Both the position numbers and the translations under genes were made by a program. The notes beneath the pieces were generated by a model. That model ran no database searches. It had not been told where the DNA came from and saw only the letters and a program-made list of their open reading frames with translations. A stretch of 64,000 nucleotides of DNA from Prinsepia uniflora (lineage: Eukaryota > Streptophyta > Magnoliopsida > Rosales > Rosaceae): the NCBI GenBank assembly GCA_032719365.1, contig CM064865.1, forward strand, positions 39,792,065 to 39,856,064. The letters run 5' to 3'. Positions within the stretch are counted from its first letter, which is position 1. Every line of letters begins with the position of its first letter. This document shows positions 29,537 to 40,730 of this stretch, in pieces.

Positions 29537-32500
29537 ACCTACCCCCCTTAAAGAATTTCGTCCTCGAAATTCCAATTAGTGGGAGCCATAATATTTTCAC
29601 AAGGAAACACGTCTAAGATGAACTCGAAACATAATCAACCTCAGTCGGTTATAAGCCATATCCCGCTTATAGAAATCATACAACTAGTCTCAACCTCCGT
29701 ATAGAACCCTGCCCACGGGCAGTCATGCCACATACAGGCTCGGAATACATAGCCTAGCTCACGTTCGAGTCCACACGATCCAAGATACACCAGAATCAGT
29801 TAGATTTTCTCGTTTACATGTCATTCACTCGTGACATGATTCAATGGCTAAATTCGCACAAATGTCATCAGGCCACCAGGCTAATAAACTCATAAGGTTC
29901 GATAACTCTGGAACTCATTCCCCTCACTAGGTCAATCATACCATATCCTTTTCCCAGGGTCACTATGTATAATGATTTTTAACCTTTTCTCCTGAGTCCT
30001 TCCTATTGCCAATAAGCACTCGGCCCAATCATTCATATTGTATCACAAATCACACCCCTCTCTTAACCTCGACTCCACTATACACCAAGTATGGTCTTGT
30101 AGTTGGACGCCAACCGTCAAAGTTATCAGAAATCATGTACTACTCCAATCTTATGGAGTTCTGTAACTAACAGGATTTCACCTATCCTTAGGTTATCAAA
30201 CATGACAATCCTCTCCCCAAGTAATACCTAATCCGACAATGTGGTCGTCATCTCAATATATCCCGACCATCGCCTTATCACACATTAAGCCTTTCTTTTT
30301 ATCCCTCATTACCAATCCTAAAGGTCGATACGGTACTCGTACATTCCTTCCTAAAGGGATATGACCTCTGCATACTCAACCCCGTGGGTCGATCTCAACT
30401 CCTACAAGGAAGGTCAACTTCTGAGGGTTTAACTAGCATCAACACCCGACTAACCGAATCCAAAATCTCATAGTGAGTGATCGAACATAAGTCACCGTTT
30501 CTCCACTTGTAACCATACTATCTCAGTTCTTATCTCCATTGACCAATACGTCTATTTTTCCTAGGATTCACACTAGTCCCGACCGTTATTCGTTCGACCA
30601 GACCTAGCACTTATTTAACCATAAATTTTGCCCTGAACACACTCATATGCACATAGGAGGATACCAACCAATCACCACTCAGTTCTCAGTTCCAATAACT
30701 CTGACCCTTACGGGTCAATCGCCATAACTGGAAAAACATGGGAGAAAACCCTCCTTACAATCCCCTGTGGTTACCAGGAAATCTCAAACCAACTCACGTT
30801 TCCCAAACCTACGCTGGTCTATCAGACCCAACACTTATTCAACTATCTCCTTCTCTGAGGGCATTCAATACATCTATTCAGTACATTACACGCCCCTCGG
30901 TACATGTAAGTACGCCAACAAATCATCAATCATGGTACCATACATCATCTAAATGTGGTCAGACTACCCGACTCCTCATCTCTCAACTATAACTAGCCCA
31001 TTTGGCCATCCAAGGGTATCACCATCAATTAACCTTAGCCATATCAAATCTGAACATTATTCTTTTCTCTCTTTTACTCTAAATCGACAATCATCACCAA
31101 GCGGGCCTTTCTTAATAAGGTCACTAATCACAACCTTCCCACGAAACCACGAATCCTTAACTCGTGATACGGGATCCTTATCCCATACCGTTACCTCATT
31201 AAGTTGTCCAAAATCAACATATAAGCTCAGATCATCGTAAACTCAATCTCTCATCCTGGTAAAATCTCAGGAATAGGTTGAGAAATCTGGGCATCCTCAG
31301 CCCCCACTAGGCGTCTCATACATTAAGCACATATACCACACATGTGACCAGCAAACTTGAATACCTCATACCCCAACCATCTATTGGTTGTGAGGATCAA
31401 AATCACCCTAGAGGGTAACACCCTCGAGTCTCCCTGAAACATAACCTCTGGAATCCTAGACTCCACATGTCTCTCTCTAATCAACATACTCGATAGAGGT
31501 CTCATGAGTCATCAACCAATCCAATCCGAGGATTACATCCAGTCCATCCAAATCTAAGTCAGCCACTAAGCGGATAACACCAGTCATCCTGGGTAACCTC
31601 ATATCGAGAGGTCTACCCCCCTTATATCTCACCAATTTTTCCATATATAATTACCAAGGTTACCACATAACTATTACAAAGTATCACATCGGTAACTCTA
31701 GTCAAGTCGACGACCTCCATACCAAAACCAATCACCAATAACACCCTGTCCGACCAATAGCCAATCTCAAGACATGGAAGAGTGGATAGCCCGAGACCTA
31801 CCCAATACATACGTTCTGGTTAAGCTTACATCATGACCACGAGTGATAGGTATCCAGGTCATCACTCTAGGGTTACTTAGTCTTCCTACGAAGGATATCC
31901 CCGAGCATGTGGCCCCAACTAACCACGCCCCTAAGGACCATCACGGGCCCCGCCAACTCTCCCCACTCTTGCCATATCAACAACCAATATAGGAGCCAAT
32001 CCTCACTCTACCACACCCGAACAGTACCATCTCACTAATATCCATCGATCTATATAACCATTTCCTTATGGTGTGACAAGACGACTCACAATCATACTAT
32101 TATTATATACTTACCATTGTTACCTTACCTCCTTGTATCCCTCGGGTCTCCGCCTGAACCTCAGTCACTAAGGACACTGACATGTCCCACAAGTCCAAAA
32201 CAAGATCAAGCCATAATTTCCTAACTCCTCAGTACCTGACCATATACCAGTCCTTGGGATCCTAAGTGCCAAACATCCCTCAAACAGCCTTTCTGGCTCA
32301 TCTCGAGCCTTGATACCTTACCATGGCTCATCTCAAGTTTCTAACTAATATCCGAATTCATTTTGAGTCCCGTACCCATATCTCGACTCCTCTTGAGTCC
32401 AATCTCGTACCAATCAATCATGCCATTACTGACATACCCAGTCCCGAAGCAAATACCAATGGTCAACCGTATCTCATACGACCAATAAGGCCTAAGAGAT

Positions 32501-32766
32501 ATCCCATCACATTTTAGACTCTTAAAACACGCATTCCACTTAAGATAACATCGGTACCCACACAGTTCTATGTCTAACAAACAGTAGTTCACAGTGTACT
32601 CTAGATAACATCGGACCCTCAACCTAGGGTCAATCTCGTAGGAGATCTATCATGAGGTCTCATACAACGTTGTCTACCCGTCTCACTACCAAGTCGCGCA
32701 CGAGGCTTACGTTTTGGAGGAATGATGTGGCAACAGAATCAGCAACCTAGTGCTTTGATACAAAAT
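29537..32766 (-). pseudogene. Gypsy element C internal region, decayed gag-pol
   Basis: On the minus strand it ends with GAGGACGAAATTCTTTAAGG and a G-rich polypurine tract. About 31390-31590 resembles the protease region of element 1 (compare the plus-strand wording around CTCCCTGAAA and CTCGATAGAGG at 610-690), and 31190-31310 resembles RT and the stretch before it, with deletions. No frame is open beyond about 100 codons. The gag start at 32716-32731 has lost its ATG (ATT). The primer-binding site is degenerate (about 32752-32763). Right to left (sense) it reads leader, gag remnants, protease remnants, then unreadable sequence. Confidence 0.78.
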
Positions 32767-33804
32767 TGACAGGACCGCCCCCGAAGGGACATTGATAACC
32801 GTGCCCAGTCCTGCTCCCGTCTGGAAAGTCGATTGAAGTTCCCAAATTACCCTCAGTACTGGCCAAAAAAGAGATAGCCACACACGTACTCACTCATACC
32901 TCCGCCTCTCGATCAGCCTCGATCAACGCGCCACTACCTGGAGGGTCAATAAAAACACAAAAGGTGTGAGTGGACAAAAACGAATCAGTTTATAAAACAG
33001 TTACAGAAAGACATTTCTACCCTCCATGTAAAACCAATGCATGCATTCGAAAATCATTTCGCAATCCGTTACATTTTCAACATAAGAAAACCGTGTACGA
33101 AAATCAAATCATTTTCCTTTTCTTAACGTTCGGGTCTTAGCCCGCAATCGTAAACACAGGGTCTCAGCCCAAAATCATAAATCAAATCCAAGTACACAAT
33201 ATAATCCAAAATCCATCAAACCATAAAAACCAGGCCACTTCCCAACACATCCGAAAGCATCAAGATCAACAACAAATCACAAGTCAATCAGTTTTGTTGG
33301 ATATCAATTACCGAGTCTTTAAACTCACATATATCAGGCCTTCCATGGATATCAACGAGTCTTTAAACTCAGAACATAATCAATAGGCCTCCGGGTGTAT
33401 CACAATAACCGAGTCTTTAAACTCAATTCGTGTCTTTAAACCCAATCCGGGCCCGCCCCATCATCGATTAACAGGGTCTTTAAACCCAAAACCAAATCCA
33501 ACAATCATACCGGGTCTTTAAACCCAAAACCATTTGTAAATCACAATAATCCAAGATCCATCGTGATCCAAAAACCAATCCGAAATCACATTTTGTCATA
33601 ATAGGACTTATGTCCGAGTTTCACATTCAAATCCCCAATCATATCCATCATCCATTACCGAAACCGAATTCGCAATAATGATTCTGCAAGATGGCATCCG
33701 GAACCACCATTTCGAACCCAATCCAGAAATCCACTTCCACGTTTCTGAAAATCGAAATCTCGTTCGTCAAAACCACTGTTATGAACAGGGAATCAAGCCC
33801 GAAA
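32767..33804 (-). repeat. 5' LTR of element C, segment 1
   Basis: TGACAGGACCGCC... with the hairpin array at 33310-33530, interrupted at 33804/33805 by element 4 after CCCGAAA. U5-arm candidates are GCCACA (32877-32882) and TCATACCTCC (32894-32903). The LTR continues, after a gap, at 40271. Confidence 0.87.
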
Positions 33805-36800
33805 TGTGACGACCCGTCCCTAATTAACGGGATTAATTAAGGATTAATTATAGATTAGCGAGACTAATCGCAGATTAGGCGAGGATTAGCGGGCGTTCGG
33901 GCGAAATGACGATTTTGCACCTGAAATGGGTGAATCATTGACTTTTCATTCAGGTGGTCAAATGGACTTTGACCGATGACTGTGACATAGTTCGTGACGT
34001 CACGAGTTCATAGACATATGGCACGCTCGATTCCGACGTCCGAAGAAAAAGTTATGATGTTCGGAAGTTCAAGGGCATTTTAGTAATTTAGGCAAAAATT
34101 TTACTTTTTGACCGAGAGGTCCAATGGCCGAGGACCGAAGACCGTTACGTAGATCAGGACGATACGAATCCGTAGACATGCGGCACGTCGAATTCGGACG
34201 TTCGACGGCTAACTTACGATTCACGGAAGTTGTGAAGTACTATTCATAATAACACGTTTTTTGAGGCAAGTGGAATTAGGTGGGGCCCAGGGTTTCGTCA
34301 GTGGCCCAATGGATGAGTGACAAGTGTCACTCATCCACTGGACAACCTTTTACATTCATGCACCCACCATTCCCTTCATCGATCATTCATCCTCCATTTG
34401 CTTTCCAACCAAAAAAGCCGATCCACCCTTCACCCAAAATACGAAACCCTTGACCCCAGATGATACCTGAGAGAACAGAGAGGAAGGAGGGGACTGTGGA
34501 CGATTGTGTCTGGCCAAGGGCACGCGGCCGTGGACGGCGGAGCCATGAAGCCGAGAAGGAACTCGGTAAGGCCCCATTTTCAGTTTAATTCGATTTTTGC
34601 ATTAGGGCCCGTTTTGGATGGTTTGGTTGAGATTATTAGGATGTTAGGAGAGTGAGGGGACCGTTTTTGACGTCTTCGAAGGGCGGTGCTGACCTGGGGA
34701 AAATTGGAAAACTTAGATCGATTAGGGGAGGATTGAACGGACGTGTTTTGTAGGGTGTTTCTTAGTTTTCTTCATTGGATTGGATAGGAAACTTGAAAAT
34801 AGGATTAATGGAATTAAAATAGAAGCAAAGGGACCAATAATGACGAGGGAAAACACCTGGACCGGCCATGCCGGTCCGGTTCGGTTCGAACTAGGTGGAT
34901 CGGCTGGTTCACTTGAGGAAGAAGAAGACTGTGCAGGGCGCGTGAAGCCCACGCGCAGTCTCTTCTAGGGGCGTGTACGGGCACGTGACGTGTCCTTTGG
35001 GGAAGTGTCCAACATACGAAATCATCTATTCCATGTAACGAACATTTTGGGACTGGTCTTGTGTCAATTGGACATCGTTTCGATAGGTTTCGGGTTGTCC
35101 GAAGGTTTAGCTTCGCGTTTAAAAATAGTTAGCAATTCCGGAAAATTACAAGGCATTAGTGAGGGGTTATATAAGTAGTTAGTAACCCTCTAAATGATTT
35201 TGGACAGGTTCGGGAATCCCGGAGGCGATGTTTGACTCGGGAGACGGTTATGGCACGCGTATCGAGGCGCTGCTTCGGACGGTCTGTGAGTGGACCCTTC
35301 TTTCGAAATTGATGCATACATAAATTTTTATAAATGCTTTAATACATTTTTTGTGTTTCCATGAGTGAAAATTGTTTGTGGTAGCCTAGGATTTACGTAT
35401 TTGCATGTATTTTGAGATTTCCGATTTTATACGATGCTTATACGTGCTAAGTTTTCAATGAGGGTTTAATGATTTGGTTTTTGATTTGGAAATATGAAAT
35501 CGGGCACGAGACCCAATAGATTTATAAACTCTCAGACTTGGAGTCCATTCGAATTAATGAGGAATCAGACCGAGGGTCCATTTGAGCCATATGATCGAAC
35601 CGAGGGTCCAGTTGGTTTATGATTCGGGTTTGAGGCCCAGTTAGTTATACTATCAGGCTTGATGCCCCATTGATTTATGATATCGGGCTTGAGACCCATT
35701 TGGTTGAGATATCGGGCTTAAGGCCTTGTTGGTTGTGAAATCGGGATTCAGTCCCAGTTCGATTTATGAAATGAGAATTTGGGCATGAGACCCTATTGAA
35801 CTAAGGATTTAGGCCGAGGCCTGTGAAAGTGATTTGAATCGGATTCAAGGAATCCTGTTGAGATGAATCGGGTATGAGACCCAATTGAAAAGTAATTTGA
35901 GAAAGAAAAAAAGGATTTGAAAATGATTATGAACCCTCCATTTGATTATATGGTCTCCTTCAGACGTCGACTTGGAGAGTCACGATCCACAGACCAGAGT
36001 GGGTATACCCATAGGGATCCCGTTCCAGGAGTGGTGGTTACCTATTATGATGTGGTCCCGGACCAGATTCCGGAGAGATACGTGGACTAGATCCAGAGAG
36101 AGAGCTCGGACTAGATCCAGAGATTGAGCCTCCCAGATGGAGATTCCTGGGAGAAGACTCGGAGTGAGACCCCGAGTAGTGTGCACACTAGTATAGATTT
36201 GACATCGTGACTATTTCGGGGATGTGCTCCCTAGGGGCTGTGTGCCCCGAGTTGGCATCTTCTTGGAAGTGCCGCGAACGGGTTATACGTATGTTGATAC
36301 GGATGAGGTTTTGTGAAAGTGATTTGGGGAGGAGACCCCGTTTGTGATATTTTGAGAGTGGTTTTGGGCTGAGACCCACGTGATGTGATTTGGGCTGAGT
36401 CCCTATTGATTTGAGGTACGAGTTTTTGGTGATTTCGGGTCGTGGACCCAAATGGATTTATGGGTCATGACGGTTTATGGGGCCGGGCATGAACCCTTGA
36501 AAGATTTTGAGAATGTTTTCAATGGTTTTATGAACGTTTGTGAAATGATTTTTTAATGCATGCATATGCTTTTATGAAGGGCATAAATGTCTTTATGCGA
36601 AATGATTTTTAAATGAAATGTTTAAATTGTCCACTCACAGTTTTAGTGTTTTAATGCCCTTCAGGTCGTTCGCGGATGCGGGCTGTAGCAGAGATGAGAC
36701 ATCACTCCCCTCCTCCTACGATCCTGATGCACTCTGATAGCCCCGGCGAGGGCTAGAGATGGAATTTTCCCTGGTCTGACACTTCGTGTCAGACGGGATC

Positions 36801-36847
36801 AGGCGGGTCCCACGTTAATCCCGGGGGATTTGGGGCCGATCCTGACA
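33805..36847 (+). repeat. 5' LTR of element 4, 3043 bp
   Basis: The first 100 bases are built from GATTAG/GATTAAT words. Two ACGT modules follow (33966-34045, 34125-34205). At 35488-36460 there is a long series of GGGC(T/A)TGAGACCC-like units at irregular spacing. U5 has GAGACATCAC (36696-36705). Confidence 0.9.
36696..36715 (+). promoter_or_regulatory. U5 arm of U5-leader duplex (family 4)
   Basis: GAGACATCAC, 5-base bulge, TCCTC. It pairs with GAGGA (36892-36896) and GTGATATCTC (36898-36907), with one mismatch. Confidence 0.5.
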
Positions 36848-39727
36848 AGTTGGTATCAGAGCATGTTTTGCTCGTGGAGTACGCGCAGGTCGAGGATGTG
36901 ATATCTCTGAAGTCGTAACATCCCGTCATCAACCTGATAGTTAGGGTAAGAGTAGGAAGTACCACGTGTTGAATGAGATTCGATACGATCGTTTGAGGTT
37001 TGATTGGCATTCCATGCCGTGCATGCCATGTGTTTCGATGTTTGATCCCGACAAGGATAAGTGTTTGTGTGGAATATGAAGGGTTAGAGCCGCAGTGGTA
37101 CTGGAATTAGGATCCAGTGGATCAGTAGAGACCGTATGACGACTTGAGAGTCGTGACCGCTTGACGGTAGTGTCGTGTCGGTTAGAGGGTGTACGGATTC
37201 AAACCAGTGTGGTCAGAGGTCAGGGTCACCCAGTTTACAATGACCCTGGACGATTACACTCACGAGGTTGGGAATAGGAACGTTTGACCCTAATTGGCAT
37301 GCGTTGCCATGTTTCGGTGTGTCGAATCCCGGTGGGATGTTGACTGGCAGGAGATGCCGGAGTAGTTGTGGTGTGACACGATAGGAGGCATGTGCGCACA
37401 TAACACTTGTGCAATATTAGGCCTGGAATACGGCCAGTTCTTGTGAAGGCCAGCGGCTGAGAGCTGTAGAGTTATGAGAGGACGAGATCCTCAGTGTGTA
37501 GTTTTGGCTGGTTTGGTACCAGTATTGGAATACGACGACTCTTCGGAGTCGAGATCGAAGGATCGGTCAGGATGGTAGGGCTGCAGCGGGCAACCGGGTT
37601 TGTGGTAACCCTAGTGGGTGATTGATTGGACAAGTTACCAGGAGTATGGTACTTGTGATCGGATCCTGAGGTGGACCGATTGGTGGATGTTGTGCGTTGA
37701 GAGGTTTGTACCGGCGGTGAGACTACTGCATGGTTTTGGAGTCTCGGTAGGAGAGTGTTTCTGAGTTTGGTCTGCACGAGGGTATGGCAGACACTACTAT
37801 CGATGGACGTAGTCGAGTCGTATCAAGTTGGATGGACTCAGGTTGTCGTGACGATTGTGACGATAGGATTCGTCAGTCGTGACGATGATACGAGGTGCAT
37901 GAGTGACGCACAGTATGAACAGTGATTCTGGATTCGACTCGGTGACGGCTGAGTCCGATCGCAGAATGAGATGTTGACGTTGGGTGTTGGCACACTGCCA
38001 CGCTCTAGTGAAGGTGATGGTTATATATGGGACAGAGAGGATCCCGAGGGGCTCAGTGCTAGGTACGGGAGTACTGGGTATGGAGACCAGTTTCCCCAGT
38101 GATGGAGATCAGTTTCCTCAGTGATGGTGACCAGTTTCCCAGTGATGGAGACCTGTTTCCTTAGTGATAGAGATTAGTTTCCCCTGTGTTGGAGATCAAT
38201 TTCCCCAGTAATGGAGACTAGTTCCCTCAGTGCTGTGAGATTGAGTCACGAGGGTGTACTCAGAAGTATTCAGGTGAAACGTGAGTTACAGGTGCGAACG
38301 GATTATGTAAGTGACGTCTTATGACATAGGGTTCGGTTTGTCGAATTTGGTAGTACGCAGAGATTTGGCTTCAGATCATGACAGACGTTGCGATCTGTTT
38401 AGCCTACCAACCGAGGTCACTGAGTATGACTCTTTATTAGGTGGTGCTGAGTGTCAGAGGATGACATGGGATGAACATGGATGTAACCATCTTGGATTTG
38501 TTACTAGGTGGGAAGACGAGGAGTGATTTGACAGCTAGGAGTTCAAAAGGGTGTAAGAACCGAACACCTAGGCTGTGGGTCAATTTGTTTAACTTGGCAA
38601 GTAGATGGTGCTTAGCGTCACAAGATGTGACGAGTGAATGTCCGAGGTGCTGGGTTGATGTTCGCATGGTGACGGACGGTTGGGGTCTGGACCATGGTTG
38701 GAGTGCGGACATTAGTTGTGGTTGGACGTTACCAGAGTGCAGTCCTTGAGTAGGTCTAGTGACACCCCAATGTTGAGGTGTTGTGGGTGCACCGGTGCTT
38801 TGTGCACATTGGAAAATGGGATTGACTACGGTCACTCGGTATGTCGGGTTGAGAGTGCCCGAGAGTACGAGTACGTTGTAGTTTGGATAGAGTCCTAGAT
38901 GAGTGTAAGTAGCGATCAGAATGGATCCGATAAGTGACAGTTTGGAGACTTGAGGTGAGTCTGGATGACAAGTGGTATCGCTGAGTGATGCGAGATGTGA
39001 TGCGAGGACTCGAGAACGAGTTGAGATCAGAGTAGCGCAGTGAAGCGCAGTGGAGCTGGGAGTTATCGGCTGGTCACGAAGGCATGACATAACGTGGTAA
39101 CGAGTTGATAGGTATCCGATGAGTTCAGATAGGTATAGATTCTTGGGACTCTAAGAAGAGTCAGTTTTGGGGAATAGGAAATTGAGAGAGTTGACTCACA
39201 CGAGCTGTTAGAGTCAGTTTGGATAGAGGTCCGAGGATGACCTGTGAGTTGGGATTTGTGCCATTGTGATCGCAGGATCTACAGAATGTTGTCAGATTGG
39301 ATGCTGAGCAGGATGCCAGCTTGGCTGTGATAGCCCTTAGTGGGGATGCATTTCAGTCTGACGACTGCAGGATGGAACGTGTCAGAATGTTAGACTGAAA
39401 AGCCGTTTAGATATCATCTTGGTATTGCTTACCTGTCTAAGTGAGTGACAGGCGAGAACAACGAGTGTCGATGTTCTGTCTCGAGTGAGACATACGAGCA
39501 GATGTGTAGATGTCGAAAATGAATTGGAGCTTTGGAGGCTCCGATGACGATACGTATCGAGGACAGAACCGATGTGTATGACTTGTGTGTTGGACGTGTA
39601 CTGCTACACGAGTATTCTCGTGTGGGTGCAACGATCCGTTTCGAGGAATAAGGTTGGATTCCACAGTTTGGTTGTGGAATCGGGTCAATTTCAATTTCGA
39701 TGATGAAATTCTGTAAGGGGGGAAGAT
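36848..39727 (+). other. Element 4 internal region, non-coding
   Basis: 2880 bp without recognisable gag, protease or RT. Includes a tandem series near 38090-38230 with the unit GGAGA(C/T)CAGTTTCCC(C)AGTGATGG, five to six diverged copies of about 30 bp. The antisense 217-codon frame (38437-39090) has no domain resemblance. Confidence 0.75.
38085..38230 (+). repeat. Short tandem repeat, unit about 30 bp
   Basis: Repeated ATGGAGACCAGTTTCCCCAG-like units (AGACCAGTTTCC, AGATCAGTTTCC, GACCAGTTTCC, AGACCTGTTTCC, AGATTAGTTTCC, AGATCAATTTCC), with gradual divergence. Confidence 0.75.
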
Positions 39728-40270
39728 TGTGACAGCCCGTCCCTAATTAACGGGATTAATTAAGGATTAATTACGGATTAGAGAGACTAATCGCGGATTG
39801 GGCGAGGATTAGCGGACGTTCGGGCGAAATGACAATTTTTCCCTTGAAATGGGCGAATCGTTGACTTTTTGTTCCGGCTGTCAAATGGACTTTGACTGAT
39901 GATCGTGACATATTTCGTGACGTCACGAGTTCATAGACATGTGGCACACTCGATTCCGACGTCCGAGGAAAAGGTTATGACGTTCGGAAGTTTAAGGGCA
40001 TTTTAGTAATTTAGGTAAAAAGTTGACTTTTTGAATGAGAGGTACAATGGCCGAGGGCCGAAGACCGTTACTTAGGTCAGAACGATACGAATCCGTAGAC
40101 AGGCAGCACGTAGAATTCGGACGTTCGACGGGGAAGTTACGATTCACGGAAGTTGTGAAGTACTATTCAGATTGGATGCTGAGCAGGATGCCAGCTTGGC
40201 TGTGATAGCCTTTAGTGGGGATGCGTTTCTGACGACTGCAGGATGGAACGTGGCAGAATGTTAGACTGAA

Positions 40271-40730
40271 ATACGTGTCAAACCCATAGGTCATACTCAT
40301 AATCATAATGAAAACATCCTTAAAACATGATACGCGCAAATCATATAAAATCGTTCATCAAACCATCACCAAGGCATAAGAGAAACCATAGTCTCGAAAT
40401 ACGTGCAATTTCATATTGCATATCAAAATATGTATAAATACGGAAATCAAAATCACCATAAGTCAAAATCATAATCATAGAAATCATAGAAACATTTATG
40501 CATGCATTAAATTTTAGAAAGCAAAGTCCACTCACACACCATCCATAACGCTCGTTTTCTCGCTGCACGCGTTTCCGTCATTTCTGACATTTTCCAGGAA
40601 TCTCGAATCCTGTCCGAAATCATTCCTAAGTGTCACTAAGGACTCAAATAACATCATACTAATTTCCCAAAATTTTCCGCTAATTAAATTTTAATTAAAA
40701 ACGTAATATAAACTTTCGGACCTTCAAAAC
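40271..40730 (-). repeat. 5' LTR of element C, segment 2
   Basis: Matches 26493-26955 of the family-2 LTR. Compared with segment 1 about 130 bp is missing at the joint, so the right end of element 4 was lost together with LTR sequence. Confidence 0.85.

Larger units (their letters stand above)
33805..40270 (+). mobile_element. Element 4 (family 4), non-autonomous Gypsy, 3' end rearranged
   Basis: 5' LTR 33805-36847 (3043 bp, TGTGACGACCC...GATCCTGACA), primer-binding site TGGTATCAGAGC at 36851-36862, internal region 36848-39727, polypurine tract AAGGGGGGAAGAT (39715-39727), truncated 3' LTR 39728-40168, then a second copy of an internal piece (40169-40266 repeats about 39296-39396). The internal 2.9 kb has no gag or pol, although the boundary sequences are typical of chromoviruses. 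It sits inside the 5' LTR of element C. Confidence 0.87.

Noticed and set aside
38085..38230. CRISPR-like array
   Set aside because: The units are contiguous and gradually diverged, without unique spacers, and the DNA is plant repeat.
38437..39090. 217-codon antisense frame in element 4
   Set aside because: No recognisable motif; lies in a non-coding internal region, and the partner copy at 40169 covers only part of it.
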